64,000 bases of DNA, from positions 62,001 to 126,000 of the forward strand of contig BRLC01000013.1 of the NCBI GenBank assembly GCA_024343425.1. The letters are read 5' to 3'. Shown here piece after piece: positions 1 through 8,630 of the stretch (the stretch's first letter is position 1; every line of letters begins with the position of its first letter). This DNA is from Rhizobiaceae bacterium MnEN-MB40S. Lineage in GTDB: Bacteria > Pseudomonadota > Alphaproteobacteria > Rhizobiales > Rhizobiaceae. A program made the translations under genes and the position numbers. The notes below the pieces were generated by a model. The model saw only the letters and a program-made list of their open reading frames with translations, made no database searches and was not told where the DNA came from.

Positions 1-186
1 ACCATTATCGGCGCGGTCGGCGCCGGCGGCATTGGCCTCAAACTCTGGGAAGCCATGCGCACGAATGCCGATTGGGAAAACGTCGCCTATATGGTAATAC
101 TCATCCTCATCACGGTGTTCGTTTTCGACAATATTTCCAACGCCATCCGTAGCCGCCTGATGGGCCAGGGCGGCGAGCGGGTCTGA
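1..186 (+). CDS. phnE: Phosphonate ABC transporter permease, C-terminal end (partial)
   Basis: Only the last 61 codons are in the window; the frame is open from base 1 to TGA at 184-186. The sequence contains the GAVGAGGIGL stretch, which corresponds to the cytoplasmic EAA-type loop region of PhnE permeases, followed by one hydrophobic segment (YMVILILITVFVFDNIS) and a short basic tail. PhnE forms the membrane channel of the phosphonate importer together with PhnC and PhnD. The DUF1045, phnM and phnN genes immediately downstream on the same strand fit this assignment. The N-terminal part cannot be assessed. Confidence 0.85.
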   Translation, partial: TIIGAVGAGGIGLKLWEAMRTNADWENVAYMVILILITVFVFDNISNAIRSRLMGQGGERV

Positions 187-275
187 CCGTCGCGGAAATC
201 ATGCATGAAACTGTCATGCAAATCAGTTAGACCAGCGAAAATCAGCCAGAATCACCGTCATTCGAGGAAGACAGA

Positions 276-983
276 ATGCGATACGCAATCTATTTTGTCC
301 CGCCTATGAACGACCCTCTCAACAGGGTCGCGACGAACTGGCTCGGCCGTGATGTCTTCACCGGACAGACGGTCGAGGCGCCAGCGATCACCGGTCTCAA
401 TTCGGCCGAGATCGCGTTCCATACCGCTGCTCCCAGACGATACGGTTTTCACGGAACGCTGAAAGCGCCGTTCGTGCTGGCCGATGGCCAGCCGGAGGAA
501 GACCTGCTCAGAAAACTGATGCGGTTTTCCGACTCGGTCAAACCTTTCGAGATTCCGCGCATGGAGATCAGCAGGATAGGCCCGTTCTTCGCGCTCACGC
601 CGAGCGAGCCAGTTCCCGATCTCCATGATCTCGCAGCGCGCGTCGTAAGAGAGTTCGACGAATTCCGCGCGCCGCCCAGCGAGGCGGAACTGGAGCGGCG
701 CAATCCCGACAGGCTGACCGCCGCCCAGCTGGAAAACCTGCATCGTTGGGGCTATCCGTATGTCTTCGAGGAGTTCCGGTTTCACATGACGCTGTCAGGT
801 CCGGTCGACCAGGCTGAAAGGGACCGGGTGGAGCAGGCGCTGCACGCCTTTTTCGATCCTGTGCTGAGCGAGCCTGTCGAAGTCGAGAATATCGCTCTTT
901 TCGTGGAGGACGAAACGGGCGCGCCATTTTCGGTCCATTCGCTTCACCCGCTGGGGCGACTGGATCAGCGACGAACCGCATGA
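276..983 (+). CDS. DUF1045 phosphonate metabolism protein
   Basis: A 235-residue protein starting MRYAIYFVPP, 90 bases after the phnE stop. It carries the two HxT-like motifs of the 2H phosphoesterase superfamily: YGFHGTLKAPF near residue 50 and FRFHMTLSGPV near residue 167. This matches the DUF1045 proteins found in alphaproteobacterial phn operons. Members are thought to act on cyclic ribose phosphate intermediates of the C-P lyase route, comparable in position to PhnP; that role is known by family only and the exact reaction is inferred. It lies 26 bases before phnM and is presumably cotranscribed with it. Confidence 0.88.
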   Translation: MRYAIYFVPPMNDPLNRVATNWLGRDVFTGQTVEAPAITGLNSAEIAFHTAAPRRYGFHGTLKAPFVLADGQPEEDLLRKLMRFSDSVKPFEIPRMEISRIGPFFALTPSEPVPDLHDLAARVVREFDEFRAPPSEAELERRNPDRLTAAQLENLHRWGYPYVFEEFRFHMTLSGPVDQAERDRVEQALHAFFDPVLSEPVEVENIALFVEDETGAPFSVHSLHPLGRLDQRRTA

Positions 984-1009
984 GCGGGTTTTAGAGTAGA
1001 AACGGAAAC

Positions 1010-2149
1010 ATGTCCGAACTGATATTGAAGAACGCCAGAATTGTCCTCGACGACGAAGTCGTGAAAGGGACGCTCGTCATCCGCGACGGAAAAATCGCCG
1101 ATATTTCGACCGATACGTCGGTTCCCTCCGCCGAAGATCTCTCCAACGACTATCTGATCCCTGGCCTTGTCGAACTCCATACGGACCATCTGGAAGGCCA
1201 TTACGCGCCGCGCCCGAAGGTGCGCTGGAATCCGCTCGCAGCCGTGCTGGCGCATGACGCCCAAATCTGCTCGTCCGGCATCACCACCGTTCTCGACGCC
1301 CTGCGCGTCGGCATGGACCATGACGCGGACCTGACGGCCGAGGAAATGCAGATTCTCGCCAACGCGATCGACGACAGTTCGGAGAAGGGCAGCCTGCGGG
1401 CCGACCATTTCCTGCATCTGCGCTGCGAGGTTTCCGCGCCCAACTGCCACGAACAGTTCCGGGGGTTCGACGGCCATCCGCGCGTCCGTATGGCGTCGCT
1501 GATGGATCATGCGCCGGGCCAGCGACAGTTTCGCGATCTCGATCAGTACGCCGTCTACTATCGTGGCAAACTGAAGATGACGGAGCAGGAGTTCCAGGAT
1601 TTCTGCAAGCTTCGCATCGCCCAGTCGGAGGCCAATTCCGACCGCAATCGCGGCGTCATCGCAGAGACCTGCAAGGAGCGCGGCATCGTGCTGGCAAGCC
1701 ATGACGACGCAACGCTGGAACATGTCGAGGAAGCCGTTCAGCAAGGCATTCATGTCGCCGAATTTCCGACCACCATGGAGGCGGCCAGGGCCTCCAAGGA
1801 GGCCGGCATGGCGGTGCTGATGGGCGCGCCGAACGTCGTGCGCGGCGGATCCCATTCGGGCAATATCGCTGCCCGCGAACTCGCCGAAAACAATCTGCTG
1901 GATATCCTGTCCTCGGACTACATCCCGTTCAGCCTGATCCAGTCGGCCTTTTATCTCGACAACGAAGTGGACGCGATTTCCCTGCCGCAGGCGATACAGA
2001 TGGTGTCGAAGAACCCGGCGAAGGCCTGCGGTCTCGACGACCGCGGAGAAATCGCCATCGGCAAGCGCGGCGACCTCGTGCGGGTCGGCGTCGACCATGC
2101 TATCCCGATTGTGCGCACCGTCTGGCGCGAAGGCCGGCGCGTGGTGTGA
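1010..2149 (+). CDS. phnM: Alpha-D-ribose 1-methylphosphonate 5-triphosphate diphosphatase
   Basis: A 379-residue amidohydrolase-superfamily protein, the usual length for PhnM. The metal motif ELHTDHLEGH lies at residues 55-64 (H57, H60), and the later SDYIPFSLIQSAF and GEIAIGKRGDLVRV segments are characteristic. PhnM removes pyrophosphate from the triphosphorylated ribose methylphosphonate produced by PhnI/G/H/L, before C-P bond cleavage by PhnJ. The stop codon overlaps the ATG of phnN by one base (TGATG), so the two are probably translationally coupled. The core phnGHIJKL genes would lie outside the window. Confidence 0.95.
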   Translation: MSELILKNARIVLDDEVVKGTLVIRDGKIADISTDTSVPSAEDLSNDYLIPGLVELHTDHLEGHYAPRPKVRWNPLAAVLAHDAQICSSGITTVLDALRVGMDHDADLTAEEMQILANAIDDSSEKGSLRADHFLHLRCEVSAPNCHEQFRGFDGHPRVRMASLMDHAPGQRQFRDLDQYAVYYRGKLKMTEQEFQDFCKLRIAQSEANSDRNRGVIAETCKERGIVLASHDDATLEHVEEAVQQGIHVAEFPTTMEAARASKEAGMAVLMGAPNVVRGGSHSGNIAARELAENNLLDILSSDYIPFSLIQSAFYLDNEVDAISLPQAIQMVSKNPAKACGLDDRGEIAIGKRGDLVRVGVDHAIPIVRTVWREGRRVV

Positions 2150-2769
2150 TGGGTTCAGGCGACGGGGCAGACCCGGCAGGCGCAGCAGGCGCGAAAATTG
2201 GCGGCGGCGCCTTCATCGCCGTCGTCGGTCCGAGCGGAGCCGGCAAGGACACGCTTCTCAATCATGCGCGGCAGGCGTTTGCTGACGACGATCGCTTCGT
2301 CTTCGTGCAGCGGGCGATCACGCGGCCTGCCGACGGCGAGACGGAAGATCACCGGCCGGTCGCCGACGCCGACTTCGACGCCGAACTGGCGCGCGGCGGT
2401 TTCGCCCATTGGTGGGACGCGCATGGACTGAAATACGGCGTGCCGGTTTCGGTCGACGAGGTCGTGCGCTCCGGGCGCATCGCAATCTGCAACGGATCGC
2501 GCGGCGCGCTCGACGGCCTGCGCGCGCGCTACGCGCATTTCACCGTCATCAGCCTGACGGCGCGGCCGGATGTTCTGGCCCGGCGGCTCGCCGGCCGCGG
2601 CCGCGAGAGCGAGGCGGAGATCCTGCAGCGTCTCGAGCGCCAGCCCGATTGCGATGCGCAGATGGTCGACGCCGTCGTCATCGAGAATAATGGCGCGCCG
2701 GAAGATGCGGGCAGGGCGCTGGTCGATGCGATCGAGGCGGTCAGTCGTTCAGTTGCGCAGATAAGATGA
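2149..2769 (+). CDS. phnN: Ribose 1,5-bisphosphate phosphokinase
   Basis: A 206-residue guanylate-kinase-like protein with a Walker A motif GPSGAGKD at residues 27-34. PhnN phosphorylates ribose 1,5-bisphosphate to PRPP, returning the ribose moiety of C-P lyase metabolism to the nucleotide pool. I chose ATG at 2149, which overlaps the phnM TGA; a GTG one codon earlier is also possible. The first 20 residues are Gly/Ala-rich and not conserved-looking. The 3' end runs convergently into the uncharacterised gene that follows, overlapping it by 29 bases. Confidence 0.9.
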   Translation: MGSGDGADPAGAAGAKIGGGAFIAVVGPSGAGKDTLLNHARQAFADDDRFVFVQRAITRPADGETEDHRPVADADFDAELARGGFAHWWDAHGLKYGVPVSVDEVVRSGRIAICNGSRGALDGLRARYAHFTVISLTARPDVLARRLAGRGRESEAEILQRLERQPDCDAQMVDAVVIENNGAPEDAGRALVDAIEAVSRSVAQIR

Positions 2770-3160
2770 TGATGCAGTCGCACTGAAACTTGAAATCGAA
2801 GTCTTCGTGATTCCAGACCTGCCAGTTGATATTTTCCATTCCTCTCTTGGTAATGTCGATGACAATAAGCTCTTCTGCACGAAAGTTACCGGCATCCACT
2901 TCAGCAATTTCCAGTTGTCGAACGCCGGTAAATTCTACAGTTATTGCGCGGGAAGTCTCGGGGCGGCTCATATCAAGCTTCAGGTTGAGCTCGCTACCGT
3001 TCCGGTTGAGGGTCAGACTGTCAATCTGATAAAAATGGCTGAGTGCGGCCGCGACGTCTCCGTCATAATGTTTGCCGAGCAGTTCCTGATTGATCAAGAC
3101 CATAGTTGAATCCATTTGCGAGTTAATGACGTCAAAACATTGAAAATAGGGGAATGTCAT
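2741..3160 (-). CDS. Uncharacterised protein, probably 5'-truncated by a frameshift
   Basis: The reading frame encodes about 139 residues from the first ATG (3160) or 143 from a TTG (3172); neither start has a convincing ribosome binding site. No motif I recognise is present. The protein is acidic, with alternating beta-like segments such as AITVEFTGVRQLEIAEVD and the end CDCIIILSAQLND. Local base composition is more AT-rich than its neighbours. A second open frame (3260 to about 3150, minus) reads protein-like up to RHDIP and joins this frame at YFQCFDVIN if one base is removed from the GGGG run at 3149-3152. The true gene may therefore be longer. It lies directly downstream of the next uncharacterised gene. 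Function unknown. Confidence 0.5.
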   Translation of the reverse strand: MTFPYFQCFDVINSQMDSTMVLINQELLGKHYDGDVAAALSHFYQIDSLTLNRNGSELNLKLDMSRPETSRAITVEFTGVRQLEIAEVDAGNFRAEELIVIDITKRGMENINWQVWNHEDFDFKFQCDCIIILSAQLND

Positions 3161-3278
3161 GTCGACTGGCAACGTCCTTAGAGTTCATCACGCTGATCTC
3201 GGTACACTCATTGAGCAGCATCCTGAGAATGAAGCCGGGGACAGTTTCTGGAGGGGCCACAGCAATAACAACTAACGA

Positions 3279-3887
3279 CTAGGGGCTGGAGCTTGAGTGT
3301 TTCAGAAATTTCGCCACCGGGGCGTCGGACCAAAGCTGACACTCGATATATTTTTCAAACTTGCGCTTGTGATAGTCCGAGTAGGGTTCGTCCGGCCCGC
3401 CATCCGGCAGCCCGTACTCCGCCACTACATCCAGGATTTCATCGGCAAGGAATACCCTTTCGTGATACGGCTGGAGCGGCTCAACCGGTAGGCCGTATTC
3501 GGGTCCGAACCGCATCGAAACGAAGCTGTCCGGATAGGTAAAACTGACGATCTCGCGGGGCAATGATCTCCAATCGAGGGTGACTGTTTCGGGATCAGGG
3601 TAAAGGCCGGCAAACCACTCGCAAGTGCCAAGAACGAAGTAGTGTGGCGATTTCCGCTCCGGCTTTCCTCCCCGGTCTTTGAACATTGCGTGAAGCTTGG
3701 CTTCCGTGCGCCGCCTGAATTCCATGTAGGCGCTTCCGAATACGCGTTTGAAGGCCGGGTTTTGCGCCTTTCGTGTTCTAAGCTCCTCCAGAACAGCAGT
3801 CCGCTCATCGGGGGCCAGCTCGCTGAGATTCTGAAACGGATGGTCCGAAAGGGAATAGTAGTTGGTAATTTTGTCCGGTGGGATCAT
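3279..3887 (-). CDS. Conserved uncharacterised protein (about 200 residues)
   Basis: A 202-residue soluble protein beginning MIPPDKITNYYSLSDHPF. It resembles a family of unnamed bacterial proteins I recall only as hypothetical. Recognisable blocks are the N-terminal helix pair, GGKPERKSPHYFVLGTCEWF mid-protein, FTYPDSFVSMRFG, and the C-terminal EKYIECQLWSDAPV. No catalytic motif, signal peptide or membrane segment is visible. The stop codon is 18 bases upstream of, and in frame with, the extended frame of the next uncharacterised gene, so the two probably form a unit. Placed between phnN and lysE they look like an accessory insertion. Function unknown. Confidence 0.75.
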   Translation of the reverse strand: MIPPDKITNYYSLSDHPFQNLSELAPDERTAVLEELRTRKAQNPAFKRVFGSAYMEFRRRTEAKLHAMFKDRGGKPERKSPHYFVLGTCEWFAGLYPDPETVTLDWRSLPREIVSFTYPDSFVSMRFGPEYGLPVEPLQPYHERVFLADEILDVVAEYGLPDGGPDEPYSDYHKRKFEKYIECQLWSDAPVAKFLKHSSSSP

Positions 3888-3923
3888 TTGGGTTCACTAT
3901 TTTTTCGGCATGATCCCATGAAA

Positions 3924-4562
3924 TTACCGTTGTACGTCGCGCAGTCCCGACCACAGGAGGCTCGCGCCCATTGTTCCGAACGCCGCAGCGAACACACCCT
4001 CGAACCATCGGGAAAATCGGGCGTAACCGCGCATCGCCAGTCCGGTGGAAAACAGGTATGCGTAGGCGCCGTAAATCACCAATCCCGACAGGGCGCCCAG
4101 GGGGCCGAATGCGAGAACCTCGCGCGCGCCCAGCCCCTGTCCAAACAGGAATGACGCGACTGCGGCCCACATGAGCGCCGACTTGGGATTGGTAAGCAGA
4201 ACCAGAACGCCGCGGCGCCAGGCCGCTGCATCGCCAATCACGCGCGCATCCGGTTTTATCTTCGAATTTGCGTCGCCCCGCACGATCGCCCGCACCGCCT
4301 TCAGACCGAGATAGAGCAGGTAACCGCCCCCGGCCAGTTTCAGGAGAAGCAGCGACGCAGGAAAGGCCTTGATGAGTGCGCCGAGGCCAAGCGCAGTCGC
4401 CAGCGACCAGACGAGCATGCCCGAGGCTATGCCGGCGACAACGAAGAGAGCGGGCCGCCGCCCCTGCGCAAGTCCGATGGACGCGACCGCGGCCAGATTT
4501 GGTCCCGGGGTAATCTGGGCGGCGAGAACGCCGGCCCATGTCAGAGCGAATATTGCAATCAT
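3924..4562 (-). CDS. LysE/RhtB-family amino acid exporter
   Basis: About 212 residues and strongly hydrophobic, with five to six predicted membrane segments. The family hallmark QITPGPNL sits at the end of the first segment, and LLTNPKSALMW is the conserved middle block. The frame stays open to 4709, but the arginine/serine-rich extension is not membrane-protein-like. ATG at 4562 starts at MIAIFALTWAG and gives the usual family length, so it is preferred. The family exports amino acids or homoserine lactone-like compounds; the substrate cannot be told. No LysR/ArgP-type regulator is divergent from it, which is unusual for lysE itself. Confidence 0.85.
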   Translation of the reverse strand: MIAIFALTWAGVLAAQITPGPNLAAVASIGLAQGRRPALFVVAGIASGMLVWSLATALGLGALIKAFPASLLLLKLAGGGYLLYLGLKAVRAIVRGDANSKIKPDARVIGDAAAWRRGVLVLLTNPKSALMWAAVASFLFGQGLGAREVLAFGPLGALSGLVIYGAYAYLFSTGLAMRGYARFSRWFEGVFAAAFGTMGASLLWSGLRDVQR

Positions 4563-4742
4563 GGAAGAGCCTGTCCGATGACGTCGATTGTTACTCGACA
4601 GGAGGTTGGAATATCTGGACTGATAAACGCATGTCGCTGGCTGGCGACGACGCGTATTCGTCGAGGGAACAGTATTGAGTCGGTCGCGCCGGCGCAACCA
4701 TGAAGACACATCGCAACGACGGCAAACGCCGAGTGCCGGGTA

Positions 4743-4830
4743 TTAGGCATTGCGTTCCCGGATCTGGCCGACAAGATCCTTGCGAAACTGTGGTGCGGAT
4801 CGCTCTTGAACAGCGTTTCGCCGGAACGAG
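4743..4830 (-). pseudogene. Decayed C-terminal fragment of a GNAT acetyltransferase
   Basis: Read on the minus strand, this stretch encodes a close match to the last 25 or so residues of the MarR-GNAT fusion at 10145-11083. DPHHSF is followed, after a one-base loss near 4782, by KDLVGQIRERNA and a TAA. The intact copy has EPHHSFGKDLVGQMWERDL. At nucleotide level a run of about 26 bases differs only by the missing base. Upstream the similarity ends at about 4830, where an in-frame stop appears. The fragment is too short and frameshifted to be functional. Confidence 0.7.
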
Positions 4831-5010
4831 ACTGTCATTGGTTCACCGGATCATGCAGCGGTCGCCTCTCGTCCCGGCGAAGCAGAAGCGCGCGTCGGCG
4901 AGGCCGAGGCCATATTGCGGTACTCCACACTTCGCTGCGGCCCGAGGCTTGATCTTGCCTCTGCGCAGTGATACTGATCCATCAATCAATATTGGAACAG
5001 CGTTCAAGAA
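4831..5010. other. Non-coding stretch upstream of the tct operon
   Basis: Together with 4563-4742 this makes a gap of nearly 450 bases between lysE and the DJ-1/PfpI gene, broken only by the acetyltransferase remnant. It should hold the promoter of the rightward tct operon. I can propose only a weak pair, TTGATC near 4949 and TACTGA near 4972, which is not convincing. A 6-7-6 inverted repeat (CGACGA/TCGTCG) at 4645-4663 lies upstream of lysE. I see no reading frame worth calling. Confidence 0.4.
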
Positions 5011-5613
5011 ATGAAGAATTCCGGCAACAAAGTGCTTATGCCGATCGGTGACGCGTCGGAAACCGTCGATACGCTCTATCCTTATTATCGGCTGCAGGAA
5101 GCCGGTTTCGAGCCGGTTGTGGCCGCGCCCGAGAAACGCGTCTACCAGCTCGTCATGCACGAGGTCCGACCCGGTTGGACGATTACGCGCGAGTGGGAAG
5201 GCTATCAGCTTGCCGCGGACGTCGCCTTCGCAGACGTGGATCCGGAAGACTTCGCCGGCGTGTTCTTCTCCGGCGGTCGCGCGCCGGAATATATCCGTGA
5301 CGACGAAGATCTCATTCGCGTCACGCAGCACTTCTTCGACGCCGACAAGCCGATCGCCAGCGTCTGCCACGGGGTGGAGATCCCAGCGCGCGCCGACCGG
5401 GTCCGCGGACGCCGCATGGCGACGGTCGCCAAGTGCCGTTTCGATCTCGAGGTCTGCGGCGGCGTCTATGTGAACGCGCCCTGCGTCATCGACGGGAACC
5501 TTGTCTCAGGGCGGACATTCCACGATCACGGCCACTATGTGGGCCCGTGGATCCGGCTGCTTGAGGAGTGGCGGGCCGGGGGAAATCAGGCCGTCGCAGC
5601 CGCGGCGCGCTGA
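5011..5613 (+). CDS. DJ-1/PfpI-family protein
   Basis: A 200-residue single-domain protein. The nucleophile-elbow motif ASVCHG places the reactive cysteine at residue 119, followed by His120. FFSGGRAPEYIRDD near residue 85 is the characteristic glycine loop and acidic segment. Members act as glyoxalase III/deglycase-like enzymes, hydratases or amidases; the specific activity cannot be assigned here. It starts 28 bases ahead of the tctC gene on the same strand and is probably the first gene of that operon. This suggests a role with the imported substrate rather than housekeeping repair. Confidence 0.85.
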   Translation: MKNSGNKVLMPIGDASETVDTLYPYYRLQEAGFEPVVAAPEKRVYQLVMHEVRPGWTITREWEGYQLAADVAFADVDPEDFAGVFFSGGRAPEYIRDDEDLIRVTQHFFDADKPIASVCHGVEIPARADRVRGRRMATVAKCRFDLEVCGGVYVNAPCVIDGNLVSGRTFHDHGHYVGPWIRLLEEWRAGGNQAVAAAAR

Positions 5614-5640
5614 ACTGACAATCATTCAAGGGAGGAAACC

Positions 5641-6633
5641 ATGATAAGCAGAATGATTATGGCCGCGCTGGCGCTCACCGTGTCTGCCGGCGTCGCAATG
5701 GCTGACTGGAAGCCGGAAAAGCCGGTCACCGTCATCGTGCCTTATCCGCCCGGCGGCGTGACCGATCTCGCGGTGCGCGCGGTGGCGGCGGACCTGGAGC
5801 CGGTCCTCGGTCAGAAAGTCGTTGTCGTCAATCAGCCCGGCGCCAACGGCTCCGTCGGCACGCAAGCCGTGCTCGATGCGCCAAAGGACGGTTATACGTG
5901 GCTTTCCGGCGGGGTGCGCGACATCGGCACCTACAAGATCATGGGGATGATCGACACGACCTTCGATGACTGGCATCCGTTCATCATCGCCTCCATGTCG
6001 TCGGTGCTCTCCGTCAATCCCGGCACGGACATCGCCACCGTCGAGGATTTCATCGCCCGCGTGAAAGCTGACGGCGACAAGCTGCTGATCGCAACGGCGG
6101 GACCGAATTCGTCCGGCGGTCAGGGACTGGCCGCGATTGCGACGGCCGCTGATATCGACCCCAAGCAGATCGTCTATGATGGCGGCAATCCGGCCATCCT
6201 CGCCACCGTGTCCGGCGAGGCGCAAGCCACCACCCAACTCGCGCTGGAACAGGCGGAAATGATCCGCGCCGGCCGGCTGACGCCGCTGGCCGCCATCGGC
6301 ACGACCGAGATCAAGCTTGGCGATCTGTCGATCCCGCCGATCACCGCGCAGCTGCCGAACCTGCCGCCCGCGGAAAACTTCGTCGGAATCTACCTGCCCG
6401 ACGGCGTGCCGCAGGACGTGCTGGATACGCTGGAAGCGGTCTGGACCGAAACCCTGTCGGGGTCCAAGGGGCTGCAGCAATTGTGCACGTCACGCGGTTG
6501 CGGCGTGAAACCCGTCGCCGGAGACGAGGCGATGAAATCGGCCAATCCGGCCATCGCCGCCGCAGCGTGGGGGTTGTATGATCGCGGCGATGCGAAGGTG
6601 TCACCGGAAGAGATGGGCATTGCACGCCCGTAG
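5641..6633 (+). CDS. tctC: Tripartite tricarboxylate transporter substrate-binding protein (TctC/Bug family)
   Basis: A 330-residue periplasmic binding protein with a signal peptide of about 21 residues ending AMA-DW. The mature N-terminus carries the Bug-family PVTVIVPYPPGGVTDLAVR segment. A good ribosome binding site (AGGGAGGAAA) precedes the ATG. Family members bind carboxylates or related small organic acids in the periplasm and deliver them to TctAB. The ligand is not predictable. tctB begins 12 bases later. A cysteine pair near the C-terminus (CTSRGCGV) may form a disulfide. Confidence 0.92.
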   Translation: MISRMIMAALALTVSAGVAMADWKPEKPVTVIVPYPPGGVTDLAVRAVAADLEPVLGQKVVVVNQPGANGSVGTQAVLDAPKDGYTWLSGGVRDIGTYKIMGMIDTTFDDWHPFIIASMSSVLSVNPGTDIATVEDFIARVKADGDKLLIATAGPNSSGGQGLAAIATAADIDPKQIVYDGGNPAILATVSGEAQATTQLALEQAEMIRAGRLTPLAAIGTTEIKLGDLSIPPITAQLPNLPPAENFVGIYLPDGVPQDVLDTLEAVWTETLSGSKGLQQLCTSRGCGVKPVAGDEAMKSANPAIAAAAWGLYDRGDAKVSPEEMGIARP

Positions 6634-6645
6634 AGCAAAGACACG

Positions 6646-7137
6646 ATGGTGAGTGAACTCAGCGGTCGGCGGCTGCATGTCGCCGATCTCGCAACAGGAT
6701 CGATCCTGATCCTCCTTGGCGCGGCGATGTTCGTCGCGTCGCTCGCCATGCCGACCTATGCGGATCGCGGCACCGTGCTGACGGCGCCCGCGATCTTTCC
6801 CGGCTTCATCGCCATCATCCTGTTTGCGCTGGGCGCCTTGCTCACAGCGCGGACCCTGCGTCAGCCTGCGCCACACCCGACCGGCGACGGGCTGACGTGG
6901 CGGCCGGTGCTGACCGGACTCGCTCTCATGACGATCGCGATCACTCTCGTCGGCCATATCAATTTCCAGCTTCTCATTGCCGGATTTTGCGTCGCCTTCG
7001 CGGCGTTTTTCGTGTCCTGGCGCGGCGCGCGCGCCGAGATCGTCCGCAAGGCCGGCGCAATGTCCATCGTCATTCTCGTTGTCGCCGTTCTTATTCCGAT
7101 GACCTTTCAGCACGTCTTCCTGATCCGGTTGCCATGA
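6646..7137 (+). CDS. tctB: Tripartite tricarboxylate transporter small membrane subunit
   Basis: A 163-residue integral membrane protein with four hydrophobic segments, the standard architecture and length of TctB: about residues 15-35, 45-65, 90-110 and 128-155. It pairs with TctA to form the membrane part of the transporter. Its TGA overlaps the tctA start (ATGA at 7134-7137), which indicates translational coupling and fixes the tctA start. Confidence 0.9.
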   Translation: MVSELSGRRLHVADLATGSILILLGAAMFVASLAMPTYADRGTVLTAPAIFPGFIAIILFALGALLTARTLRQPAPHPTGDGLTWRPVLTGLALMTIAITLVGHINFQLLIAGFCVAFAAFFVSWRGARAEIVRKAGAMSIVILVVAVLIPMTFQHVFLIRLP

Positions 7138-8630
7138 TCGACGCCTTTCTCGACCTCGCCAGCGCAACCACGCTCTTCAACGTGCTCTGGGCGACGCTCG
7201 CCGGCATCGTCATCGGGGCGCTGCCCGGCCTCACCGCAACCATGGGCCTGGCGCTGATGACCTCGCTCACCTACGCCATGGCCGGCCAGCAGGCGATCCT
7301 CGTGCTGATCTGCCTCTATATCGGTTCGATCTATGGCGGCAGCCGCAGCGCGATCCTGCTCAACATTCCGGGCACGCCGGCCAACGCCGCGACCGCGCTC
7401 GACGGTCATCCCATGGCGCAGGCCGGCATGGGCCATCGCGCTCTGGGTCTCGCCACCGTGGCGTCGCTTACCGGCGGCCTCATCGGCGGCGTCGCGCTGG
7501 CGCTCATCGCGCCGCTGCTCGCCGAACTCGCGCTCGGCTTCGGCTCCACGGAATATTTTCTGCTCGGCATTGTCGGCATCGTCGTCGCTGGCCGCATGAC
7601 GGCCGGCGACGATCCGCTGAAGGGCTGGATCGCCGGCTTTCTTGGCCTCGCCATCGCGACGGTCGGTCAGGAGACGATGCACGCCTATCCCCGCTTTTCC
7701 TTTGGAAATCTGGATCTCGCCGCCGGCATTGCGCTGATTCCGGCCATGGTCGGCGCCTTCGGGATTTCGGAGCTGCTGATGTCGCTGGGCTCGGGCAAGG
7801 CGCGCATGGTCGACGCGCCGATGCAGGCGACGCCGCTCCTGTCAAATTTCCGGGACATGATCCGCCGCAAGGTAACGGTCATCCGATCGAGCCTCATTGG
7901 CATCGCCATCGGCGTGATTCCCGGCGTCGGCGAGGACGTCGCGGCCTGGATTTCCTACGGCGCCGCGCGGCGCGCCTCGAAAACACCGGATGAGTTCACG
8001 AAGGGGTCTGATGACGGACTGATCGCGGCCGAAACCGCCAACAGCGCCGCGTTGCCCTCGGCCATCATTCCGGCGCTGACGCTCGCCGTCCCCGGTTCCG
8101 CCCCGGCCGCCGTGCTGCTTGCGGCCATGTTCATACATAATGTGCGGCCCGGTCCGATGATCATGATCGAGAACCCGGATTTCGTCGCCGCGGTATGCTG
8201 GATGGTCATCTTCGGCACGATCGCCATGGCCGTCATGGGGCTCGCCCTGTCCCGGCCGCTCCTGCTGGTGCTCAAGGTCCCGCGGGAATTTCTCACACCG
8301 GTGATCTTCTGTCTCTGCCTGTTGGGGCCCTATGCCCTGACGCAACGCATCTTCGACATCTATGTCGTGCTTGGTTTCGGTTTGCTTGGCCTTGCCATGC
8401 GCCTGATGCGATACCCGATGGCGCCGCTCATTCTCGGCATCATCCTCGGCGGTATGGTCGACCAGAATCTGCGCCGCATGCTACAGTTGATCGATCGGGA
8501 TCCGACGCAGGTCTTCACCCGGCCGATTGCGCTCGTGCTGGTCGCTGTCTGTCTGGCCGCGATCTTCGCGGGCGTTCGCCGACGTCCCCGGAATGTGCAC
8601 GTGAAAAGACAGCAGGCCAGGAACCAGTAA
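7134..8630 (+). CDS. tctA: Tripartite tricarboxylate transporter large permease subunit
   Basis: A 498-residue, highly hydrophobic protein of the TctA (DUF112) family. The conserved blocks VIGALPGLTATMGLALM near the N-terminus and IYGGSRSAILLNIPGTPANAAT near residue 65 are the family signature. A second GVIPGVGEDVAAWISYG block near residue 260 reflects the internal repeat. The frame stays open upstream to 6897, but ATG 7134 overlaps the tctB stop and gives the expected length. The stop codon overlaps the start of the following iclR-type gene by one base (TAATG). Confidence 0.93.
   Translation: MIDAFLDLASATTLFNVLWATLAGIVIGALPGLTATMGLALMTSLTYAMAGQQAILVLICLYIGSIYGGSRSAILLNIPGTPANAATALDGHPMAQAGMGHRALGLATVASLTGGLIGGVALALIAPLLAELALGFGSTEYFLLGIVGIVVAGRMTAGDDPLKGWIAGFLGLAIATVGQETMHAYPRFSFGNLDLAAGIALIPAMVGAFGISELLMSLGSGKARMVDAPMQATPLLSNFRDMIRRKVTVIRSSLIGIAIGVIPGVGEDVAAWISYGAARRASKTPDEFTKGSDDGLIAAETANSAALPSAIIPALTLAVPGSAPAAVLLAAMFIHNVRPGPMIMIENPDFVAAVCWMVIFGTIAMAVMGLALSRPLLLVLKVPREFLTPVIFCLCLLGPYALTQRIFDIYVVLGFGLLGLAMRLMRYPMAPLILGIILGGMVDQNLRRMLQLIDRDPTQVFTRPIALVLVAVCLAAIFAGVRRRPRNVHVKRQQARNQ

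Noticed and set aside
4563-4709. N-terminal extension of the LysE exporter
   Set aside because: The 49 extra residues are basic and hydrophilic, unlike any LysE family N-terminus, which begins with a membrane helix.
6897-7133. Upstream extension of tctA
   Set aside because: The extension is arginine-rich and overlaps tctB completely. The ATGA junction at 7134 and the standard length support the shorter gene.
8195-8629. Upstream extension of the IclR gene
   Set aside because: It lies wholly inside tctA in another frame and is not IclR-like; ATG 8630 overlaps the tctA stop and begins the conserved domain.
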